From Parelaphostrongylus tenuis (taxonomy: Eukaryota > Nematoda > Chromadorea > Rhabditida > Metastrongylidae): a DNA stretch of 64,000 nucleotides. The translations under genes and the position numbers were made by a program. The number at the start of each line of letters is the position of its first letter. Within the stretch, counting starts at the first letter, position 1. Shown in pieces: positions 38,401 to 47,900 of the stretch. The stretch is from positions 62,001 through 126,000 of the forward strand of contig JAHQIW010000238.1 of assembly GCA_019055375.1 (NCBI GenBank), given 5' to 3'. The notes below the pieces were generated by a model. It searched no databases. It saw only the letters and a list, made by a program, of their open reading frames with translations, and was not told where the DNA came from.

Positions 38401-39619
38401 GATCAAATTCGCCTCGATGAAATCCCGTTTTCGAGAGGCTGGCTGGCTGGCTGGTTGGTTGGTTGGTTGGTTGACTGACTGACTGGTCAGGCGACGACAA
38501 AATCCAAATTGGAAACCGAAACAAGCAGAGAACTATTATCGTCACTAACGATCATCGCTAGCTACTTAATAGATGATGGTATGTAGGAAAAAAAACGAGA
38601 AGAAACTGCTAGTAGAATGTAAGGCAATGATAATTCATTTGTGTGAATGTTAAAAGAAAGAAAAACACTAACATAGAAGATAGCCAATAGCTGTCACCTC
38701 AGATGGGTTTAGTCCGAAATGTGTTTACCAGACCAAAACCATTCATGGTCGATTGCTGATAATCGCCATACCTTTTATCGTAGAAAGAGTGATACAGATC
38801 AAGTTCTCGATAGAGCAGTGATTAGCATGAGCCTCCAAAAGGGATGAGACGTGAATTCAGAAAATTTTGGATGTATAATTATAATATCATAACACAGTTG
38901 CTAAGCAGTGAAATGAAAGGATTTCTTGTAACATGGAAGAATGCGATAGTTGCAAGTAAAACCTCGTAGGGGCCCGGATGAAAATTAAACAGAATAGAAG
39001 AGAAAAGAGCTAAAAAAATGCATAACCCTTTGAGGACTAGCGCTGATAAGCAGGCGGCGTAGAGCCGTCACTTGTGCAGCAGTCAGACAAGCGGCTCTGC
39101 ATGTCTGTGCATGTTTACCTGGTTGTCTGCCTGCTTTCCCACGAGACGCGACGCCGCCATTAGAGTAACTGAATGAGATTTAACGACGTCGCGCGATGAG
39201 TATCAAAATCACTGTCATGGTCTCTGAAGGGATAATCCAATTTAAAGCTCAATAGAAAGAGAGAGGGAGAGAGAGCAATCATCAGAGCATTCCATAATTC
39301 ATTCAGTAAACAATCATAGTTTCGAGTTCAAGACAATATTAGGGCAAAAAAACATCTCAGTGTAAGTTTGTAAATGTTTCAGCTTGGGAAAAAAGATGGG
39401 AAAAACACTGCATAATAAAATTTTAGATAAAACAATATCTAACGAGAGACTATATTACAGTACTCCAAAATTTCAGTCATCGAATATCTCCGATAGCCCA
39501 CAATATAGACGAGTAATGAGACATACCGGATTGCTTTTCTTGCGTCCAGCATTTCGAGGATTAGGCACGTTCGGTGCTGGAGCCAACCCGGTTCGATTTA
39601 ACATATCTGGGATAGAGAG
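32474..39619 (-). CDS. BED-type zinc-finger protein, C-terminal three exons
   Basis: Probable DNA-binding nuclear protein. Exons read on the minus strand: 39619-39527 (31 codons, Pro/Asn-rich, ending NAGRKKSNP, donor GTATGT), 32765-32636, and 32574-32474, which ends in a stop. Phases agree at both joins. The second exon starts VWEFFTDL and carries a BED finger: the conserved aromatic VWxFF, then CRFC and, after 14 more residues, HLKRKH (C-x2-C...H-x4-H). A basic KKSNP run just before VW is usual for BED domains. The last exon gives a 33-residue tail (GPGGLWAICEEK...). The first intron is 6.8 kb. The acceptor of the finger exon ends TTTTGAG, not TTTCAG. N-terminal exons were not found; they should lie above 39.62 kb. 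BED proteins include chromatin insulator or transcription factors and domesticated transposases; no transposase domain is visible here. Confidence 0.8.
35465..35560 (-). repeat. tRNA-like module
   Basis: On the minus strand it reads TGTGGTGTAGTGGAAAACTT at the A-box position and CCAGGTTCGAAATCACTTCG at the B-box position. The T-stem is degraded. Solo copy. Confidence 0.5.
37995..38110 (+). repeat. tRNA-like module with TTTG-ACATCACTCAATATCTT tail
   Basis: CTGGAGCAGTGGTCAGCACG (A-box) and CCGAGTTCAACTCCGG (B-box; T-stem still pairs) are followed by the GTTTGAACATCACTCAATAT tail shared with 11.9 and 55.1 kb. Confidence 0.6.
38435..38486 (+). repeat. Tetranucleotide microsatellite
   Basis: Successive blocks of GGCT, GGTT and GACT repeats, a compound microsatellite that has drifted by single-base changes in the unit. 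Confidence 0.9.
39035..39245 (-). repeat. Dispersed repeat E, copy 2
   Basis: Reverse-complement match to 12740-12910 (see that entry). The best-kept block is CGTGGGAAAGCAG-CAGACA on the minus strand. Confidence 0.55.
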
Positions 39620-39654
39620 CTGAGGTAAGATGATAGATAGTAGAAATCCATAAA

Positions 39655-40260
39655 TACGGTAATCACAGATTCACCACCGTATCCGGCAATATCACAGATC
39701 TCGACGATAACTCAGTGGCGATCAAATCAGATATTTTTTTTAGGAAGCAATGTGCAACTCTCAAAAAAATCAACTTGCAATCCACACAGTACATCACGTA
39801 GGTCAATAGATCACAAAAGCAGTTCAAAAATCAGGTTTGTAGTCGTTGAAAAGTCGATCAAAATAAGCTATCCGGTTTGATTAAACATATCCGTATTGGA
39901 TGAGGTGAGACTATAGAAAGTGGAATTTCCTCAATTAATTGAAAAACTGTCACATTCATTACCGTATTCGGCAACATTACAGATCTCGAGATGATTCAGT
40001 GGCGATCAAGTGAATAGTTACCGAACCAATGTGACTCTTGAGAAAAATTGTAAGCTCTAGTAGATCACGCAGATCACAAAGCAGATCAAATGAGGTGCGC
40101 GCTCTTCTATGGGGTGGTCAATCAAAATAATCAAAAAGACGATAGAAAGCGAAGATCTTCCACTAAATAAGAGGAACTGTCAGATTCACTAGCGAATCCG
40201 GCAATATTACAGATTTTGATGACTCGCTAGCCATCAGACAAAATATTACCCACCAAAGAA
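39655..40260 (+). repeat. Three diverged tandem-like copies, ~230-290 bp spacing
   Basis: The block ATTCACCACCGTATCCGGCAATATCACAGATCT recurs in degraded form near 39662, 39955 and 40185. Each is followed by a GACGA/GATGA-CTC-GTGGCGATCA stretch and later by AGGTCAATAGATCACA-like sequence. It lies just upstream of the BED exon at 39619 and shows no coding potential. Confidence 0.6.
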
Positions 40261-40499
40261 GCGTTGTGATTTTCAATACAGCTTGCAGTCGCCTATTAGG
40301 TCAACAGACCCTGGGGTAGGTCAAAAAATAAGGTGGGTGGTCGTTTATAAGGAGCCAATCAAAATGCAAAGTGATCAGGTTGAAAACTGAACTGGCGGAA
40401 GGCGTCAGCATCAGCATGAGCGTAAAAGCAAACGAAATTCGCTAAACGTGTTGTGGGCTGCTGATTGTAAGAGAACGTAGGGATTCTAAAAACCGGAAA

Positions 40500-40552
40500 C
40501 ACACACACACACACACCACCACCACCATCACCACCATCACCATCACCACAGC
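40500..40552 (+). repeat. (CA)n/(CAC)n microsatellite
   Basis: A CA dinucleotide run followed by CAC/CAT trinucleotide repeats. Confidence 0.9.
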
Positions 40553-40639
40553 GCTCTCCACAACACTCGCTGAATCTTAAATGATTTGGCGTCTAGACAT
40601 TACTTGGCTGAGATTATCAGTCGAGGCGAACCCCCCTGA

Positions 40640-41020
40640 AGGTCAAAAAAACCCTAATGGCTGGCAGATAAAGTCGTCAAATCGACCATATAGCAAACCA
40701 CTGGCCGGAATTCAGACACGAGCACACAGCTACCGACCCGACGGACGGGTTTGCTAGTCAATCGATGCGCCCGATTCTAGGCCAGACTAAAATTAGACCG
40801 ACCACCGACTGCAGCGCCGACGAGCGCTTCCACCCCACCATCGCCGAGCGAGCGATGATCGCAATTCACTCGAAGCCTGTTTTCGTAATCGACGGACCGC
40901 ACCAATTCGTACAGTGGCGGACCCGGTCGGTCGGTCGGTATTCTCCATCCAAGAACTCCTCGATGCAAATGATAGACCTCTCAGTTGGATCACACCTGGT
41001 TCAACAAGCTGATTAACATA
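40640..41020. other. GC-richer segment, unexplained
   Basis: More GC-rich and CpG-rich than its surroundings, with GACC/GGTC repeats (CGACCCGACGGACGGG; CGGTCGGTCGGTATTC). Frames of 63-83 codons overlap on both strands, which argues against any single one being real. It could be a promoter or first-exon region of the BED gene, or an old repeat. Confidence 0.35.
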
Positions 41021-41057
41021 CCATCGGAATCACAGAAAGAGTGGCAGCACAACAGGA

Positions 41058-41170
41058 ACGCCTATAGCGCAGCGGCTAGCATGCGTCTCCCAAAAGGGTG
41101 CGACGCGGGCTCGACTCTCAAAGGAGGTTGGAAAATTTGCATGTCAACATTCTTCGATCACAAACTATCA
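41058..41170 (+). repeat. tRNA-like module
   Basis: CTATAGCGCAGCGGCTAGCATG (A-box) and CGCGGGCTCGACTCTC (B-box) are followed by AAATTTGCATGTCAACATTC, a diverged form of the tail seen at 11.9 and 38.1 kb. Confidence 0.55.
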
Positions 41171-41986
41171 TGGTCTCGAATAACACGGACCACAAGCAAA
41201 TAGTACAGTACACCTTGGAGGAGCAAAAAGCCATGGAAATACCACTAAACCTATGAAACGCAGAATCTCTCCGGCCATTTCCTATTAGTGCGTTCTGCCA
41301 TAAAAATTTCAATCATTTATTCAACATTGGTATTTCTGTAAAATCAACAAGAATAACAATAAAACTATAAGGCAATGAACGTAACGAGTGGAGTTGGAGC
41401 TGCGGAATAAAGGATTTGTCATGATCCAAACCGAAAATGTCAATGGATTCAGTCAAAATCTACTAAGACTATTAATTGTAAGACGACCGAAGGGCTACAT
41501 GACGCATCAATGATTCTAGAAATTCCTACGAAGGACAGGATGAAGCAGAAATCCATTCAATTCTGTGATTTACACAAACCACAACAACGCTCTCCAATAT
41601 GACTGAAATGAGCAACAACCGGGAAGAAAAGATTTCAAGGAAACTCAATATTCCACTGTTATACCTACTCCGCCAGAGATAACCATACTACGATGATCCA
41701 TACAGTAACAACAAGTGTATGAGTGCATCACAAAACCAAAAGAAGGTGGAACGTACGCAGAATTCACAAATTTACAAAAGGTTAAGAAGAAAATCAAGGT
41801 AAAAGAAGAAATAAAAGAGAACACTATCAAAAAAGACACTTTCCAACACCCTCAAGTTATCACTAAATCCTTCTCCATCTCGAGTAGTTAGAGTGGAAAA
41901 AAAAAGAAATCTCACGAGTTGAGCTAGTAAGTTTGATCTAACTTTCAACATAACCAAAGTAGAAATAATTCCATCTAACGTAAAAA

Positions 41987-44900
41987 TTATCCTATATCCA
42001 TTTCATTTTCGCTATCCTCCTGATCTTCATCATCACTTGACTCTTCCTGAAAACATGAGTACACAGTAAGACACTCTAGCTGGAACGGATAGTACTCTTA
42101 TCTACAGTGATGGCTCTCCGCTCATTTAATGCACACCTCAAGTCCACCATCGTTTTCCTCAATGCCGCTGCCGTCGCTGTCATCATCAGCTTTCTCAATG
42201 GGCAAATCCAAGTCCGAATTATCATCAGATCCTTCAAAAAGAAATCGCTTTTTTCTTGGGGAAAAGAAAGAGCAGTTTCAAATATACAGACCATCATCAT
42301 CTCCGTCATCTGCAGATTCGTCACCGACACGAAGACCGCTCTCGTCCCACCATTCTTCTTCCTCTTCATCGCTGCTGACACCACTTTCATCAGATCCGCC
42401 ACTTTCAACATCTTCCAAATCTGAATCCATATCTGAAACAGCATGGAGATAGAAGTAAGATTTTGAATATAACACGTTTGAGTTTCATAGGCTAGGCCAG
42501 CATGATAAAAACTACGCACCATTACACTCATGTTACTTCAGTGAGTACAGCTTGGGCCACTCATGTACCACTCTGATCGTCGCGCCACGTCTTGACTTGC
42601 ACGAGCTTGCTGTGATGGGTGCACGTCACGAAGTGTGGCGCTTATTTAAACTACTTGATTATTCCTATTCTTGGTATAACTTGAGTGCAGTAGTTAGAGG
42701 TGCTCTGCGTAGTACACAAGGTCTATGGCTCAAGTGCGCGCTCATGGCTCACCAAACTTTCTATTTCTGCGAGCTCGCTAGATCGGTATCAGACTTACTT
42801 GAGAGAATAATCAGCACTGTCTTGATACATCAGTAGGCCACTGCGAAGGATTACTAAGGCGACATGTGCACCCATTTATCTTGAACGAAGTTGGAAATCA
42901 AATCGAATGCATGGCGCATCTCTCAGAGATTGATCACCCCAAGACTTTTACTTTTCACATTATTGATTTACCTCTAGTCTACTCAAATGTATATCCATAC
43001 AATATTTGAAATCAGCAGCTTTACTACACTCTCAAAAGAACTTATACTTCTTTACAGCACAGAATCAATATCAAACTCTCACAGCAATATACAGAAAGAC
43101 TGCCATAGACTGTTGTAATGTTCATCGGGAAGCAGTATGATTTTTTACCACTGGCAGCCTTACTGAAGTGTCTTCAGTGATATTCTCTCTAAGCATCACA
43201 AGATACTTTAGTAACGATAAAATCTAAATTTTTCGGCAAACTACAGCTACCCGCGCGACAGCGCCGCATGCTAGGCGAAAAATCCAAATAGGTACCCAAC
43301 GTGCTCGACATATAATTCGAACGACAAACACTGAACTTTAGCGACTCATTTACTTCATTTCAAACGATCCGTCATCACATTTTACTGTGAGAATCCAAGC
43401 CCTCTAAGCATTCGATTCGTTTCCTCGTATCATCATCAAGAGGGTATTCCAATGTTTCGTGTTGTTTCGAGTGGTGCTTTAAGAGTTCCTCTACTTCAAG
43501 GATGTCCTAGAATGCTAGACACGACGAATCTCCTTGCAATCTTGAGAAAAGCCGGGCTAAGGCGTCCTCATACGACTGCAGGAAATAATTGGAGAAGGAT
43601 TGTATCAGCATCTTTCTTCCCAGCAGCCTGCATCACCAGCCACTTGGCCGCCGCACTAACTAGCTAATGTGTAATAACAACATATTGGATAGCCTTAAAT
43701 GGTAACACCTACCGTCATTGAAAACCAAAAGAGGTTGTGGTGCCACGGTAATTGTGCGATTCATTCGGCGCTCGATCTGAGGTTTTTAAGCGATAATCAG
43801 AGATAAACCAATAAAGAGAAAAAAAAACTGAAGAAAGTATTACAGAATCAGTTACAGTAGAAAAACAAAGTGAAACTATTCTGAGTCCCATCTTAATCAC
43901 AACATGTGGAAACATTACTTCTTTGGGTTTTGACATTTCCACATGTCTAGTTAACTGTTTACATGAAAAACGATGGTTTTCAATTTCGTACTAAAACAAC
44001 TCGTGTCTCCACTGAGAAGACAGTGTCCAATTTCAGTTGAACACCTGTAAGTGATAGAAATAGGCAGTAGGTCAAAAATTAAACCTAACAGAAGAAAGGG
44101 GACATCATGCACTTGTGATATTTCAAAAACAGCTTTCTAAAAAAAAACGACAATGATCAGGAAACTTGATTAGTGTCCAGCGTAAACGTTCGCAAACAAT
44201 CCATTCGATCTCATTTACACTACTTCCTGTTATCCCTTGCATTGTATCCAGGTGTAAACTACAGGTCACAATACCTTGTCACCGTCTTCAGATCGTTCGT
44301 ATTCACGTCTTACCAATAGCTATGGACAAACCTGTTCGCTAACAATGCTTAGCTTTCCATGCAATTCTAGAAGTTTTTGCTGATGTCCAACACGTAATCG
44401 CATCCACTCCAACAATCCGCCAAGCTCTGTTTCAAGATTTCTTATCTGAAATATCCCAAAACCTGCTCATAAATTAGTAAAACCAATGAGGGTAGAAAAA
44501 CACCGCTGAAGTTGTAACACTACGGAAGCATTTATAACAAGAGATTATTTTGATATATAAGCTTTTGATCAAGTTAACAAACAGAAAAATACCCCAAATG
44601 GGCAAAAGAAAACTCACAGAAGCAAGGTAGGATGCGTGTAGAGATAAGATGCACTGTATCCATACTATCCACGGTTTTATACTGCAATTTTGAGCATTAC
44701 ATGAGCACTCTGTCTAGGAATAAAATAAGAATTCTTGGGAAATTTATAGCACCACTGGTTTTTCAAAGACTTTTACTAATTCTTTCTCTATACAATACGA
44801 GAAAACATCAGTGGATGGCACACTTATAATGAGAAAACTTTGTTATTGTTCTAACGATTTGTACAGTTGTAAACACTCAACGCATGTGGACCAAACCCAG

Positions 44901-47900
44901 ATTAAGGGAAAAGTTTCAAGACATTACAGACAGAATCTCAAACCGCTCTCATCAACTAAGCCGGTCGAACCTTAATAACTTTTGTGAAATGAAATCTCCT
45001 ATGTTCATAATACGAGCGTTCACTGAAGAAAGGTAATTAAACAATTCGCAGCCTCTAGAAAAAACTTGCATAATGGTAGTAGGACCATGGCAAAATTCAG
45101 TCTTGTTGGAAACACCTCCAGATTCCCAGTTTTATTTCAGTGAATGAATATCATCAGGTGATGTGCTTGCTTACAGCAGAACTAAAATGTCTATGGCCTC
45201 TTTACTCATTCGAGCCATATAAGACTGAATGCGTCAATATCACTGCATTCTTCTCTTGCATTTAACACTTATGGTGAATGATATGCATATCATATCGATT
45301 GAATTCCTAAGAAATACAACAAAATATATGAATTTAACCCTTTGCGAACGATGGTTAGACGATTTGCGCGAGCTATGAGTAACTTCGTTGGGCTCATGAA
45401 AACTTGTTTTCCTCGTATCGGGAAAACTCTAAGTTTTCTGCGTTTCTCTGGCACTTCACATTTTCTCTACACACCCAAATTCTCCCTGTGGATATACAGC
45501 TCCTACGTGCAAATAGAACTCCACATGTGACGCGTAATCTTCTTTGCGCTCCTGAACGCATTTTGAAGACCCCTCAAAAACGAGTTTAATTTCCAAATCA
45601 ACGAGATTCATGCTATTGAATCAGCGCTAGTGTAGCCTAATGAAAAACCATACACGGACCCTAGCTGTTTAAATAAAGTATTCCAAGCGCGAGACATATT
45701 TTTATTTTCGCTAGTACAGAGCATTACGAAGGCCATTCAAACCATCAGCACAGTGTTGAAACCTTCAATATTTAAGTTTTCGAATAACTACTAAAATCAC
45801 AGTAGGAATGCTTTGTCCAAAGAGAAAGACCTCTGAAAAATCGTGCATCGGAGACGATGCACGTCGTCCTCAAATGACTAATGCGCCGCTTTGCGCTTAT
45901 AGACATAGAGTGGCGATTTCTGTGATCATACTTACAAAGCATTTAAAGATCTACTACACTGTAGAAATCAAAAAATTAAACGCTACACGACAAGAACAAG
46001 GAACTAACTTGGTTGCTGATCGACTACTAATTCTTTCATACAACGCCTTTAGAAGAGGTACAACGTGTAGCACCTGCAGGTCAAGCAGAGTGCTCTGAAT
46101 TAGAAAAAAAGATCGTTCATTGATATACTCATTAATGGAGTGATAATGCAAATGTATTGCACCAATTTTCTTGTGATTCTCATTTCGTAGTCATTATTCA
46201 CCCATATAGCTCAGTATATTCTTAATTTACAAGACATTATCTATCACAAATTTCCGTGCAGATCCCAGCGTTTCCTGTATTCACTTCGTCACCTCGCGAT
46301 CACCCTCCAAAAAGGACTTCGAATAACTCAAGTTTGCTTCGGCTGCATTTTCCTTGTGATCTCGGAAATCATCGGCGTAAGACTTTCCAGGCGTTCAGCT
46401 ATTTGCCTCCAAAAGAATGCTAAGAGAGGGGTTCGGATTATAGCACCGTTTATTACCTCGTTCTCTGACACATTGCATCACTAACCATTGCGCTATCGTT
46501 AGGAGCCATATCGAAATCATAATGCTACCACCTACTACACTAGGAAATCACCGCTTTACTGTTTTGCTTAGCAATTCAGGTTTTAGTTCTCTAGAAAAGA
46601 ACAGTAGATCAACCACTGGCATTTCCAAAAGCTTTTTTATCAGTCAACCAGATCCTTATAAGAACAAAACTGTCAATCCTTGTTAGACATGAAGATGTCG
46701 AAGCTCATAACGTGAGACTTATTAAACGTTATATGTTTTTGGTTAAAATCTTTGAAGGCTCAAGTTCGTAAATTCGTAGTGGAATCCTTCTCATTGAAAC
46801 AAAAATCTAGTCGCAATTCCAAAAAATAAAAGCTACAACCCCAAATGATGCCAACCTTTCCGGTACTCCGTAATAACTTTAGAAGAGAAGAGTCATCGTG
46901 CTAGGAAAAAGCTGGATAAGAAGCCAAACGGATCATTTATAAACCTGTTGCTGGCTCTGATGTTGCGATAACCACTTACATTTATAGATAGGCGTGTGAT
47001 CTGAATTTCAAAGAAACTCAACAAACCAAGGCACATACTGATAACAGCAGGTGGGAGGACTGATGAGAAGAAGTAATGTAAAGAGCCACAAATCACAGAA
47101 CAACCAGACAAATTTCCCACCTAGCGCAGTAAATAGTGATACACTATGTCAGGAAGCAAGGTGATGAGCGAAGTGCTCGTTCGATCCCCTTCCTCGAACT
47201 CTCTTGCAAAGATCAAGTGAACGGTTGGCTACCTCCAATCTACAAGAATTATCTTGACCAGCATTCAGCGATATTCAAAAAGACGAAATTTTAGCTGTTA
47301 CTGCATGGTGATTAGTGAACGCTGAACAATAGGCGAAGACAACCAGTAAAGATAAACGCTCATCAAGAGCGAATAAATCCAGCTACTGATTTAACTCACA
47401 AGAATGGTGCAGGGCAGCACACTGGTTAGCGATGCATCGTTTCAAAATGCACCGTTATACGTGATGCGCTGGTTCGATCTCCTTCCCAAGCCTCTCTTAC
47501 ATCCAGTCAATTGAACGCCAGGGAACACCTAAGATTGGCTACCTCTTAGTGTGCAAAGCGAATCGTCTCGACCGGCACTGCACGAGATTTACAGAGAAGA
47601 CGAAACCCTTAAGCAGCAGCTGAAGCAACAAGTGAACTGTTCGAAGATCTTGGTGGAAGCTGGAATGCGACGAAACGAATCGAATGCAAGGAGTACTGCG
47701 ATCCTCACAGTAAACCGTGATATCAGGTCGTGTTAAATGAATAAAATGGTCATACAAAGCATCGTTGATGACTACGTAATATGACAAGTCACTTTCCAGA
47801 TCTGATGGAATTAAAATTCAATGGACAAAATCCAAATTAAGACCTAAAAAAACCCACTTGGATAATTTCCACCTTTGATTCACGCAGGACGCTGTCCAAT

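Larger units (their letters stand above)
32770..39520 (-). other. Large intron of the BED gene: contents
   Basis: Long frames inside (33690-33850, 34155-34451, 35196-35528, 35795-36097, 37880-38182) have no recognised domain. Repeats present are a solo fold-back arm at about 36200-36330, tRNA-like modules at about 35470-35560 (minus) and 37995-38110 (plus), a GGCT/GGTT/GACT microsatellite and repeat E copy 2. A possible degraded family D repeat lies near 33000-33060. Confidence 0.45.

Noticed and set aside
40765..41016. 83-codon plus-strand and 63/66-codon minus-strand frames in the GC-richer segment
   Set aside because: Overlapping frames on both strands with no domain are explained by GC-rich composition; none is supported.
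42107..42452. Ser-rich plus-strand frames of 105-107 codons
   Set aside because: Antisense shadow of the acidic exons of the UTP12 gene.
43452..43667. 71-codon plus-strand frame and its minus-strand counterpart, which has an acceptor-like TTTCCTGCAG
   Set aside because: Lies within a UTP12-gene intron; the adjoining exons already join in phase, and inserting it would bring in a stop.
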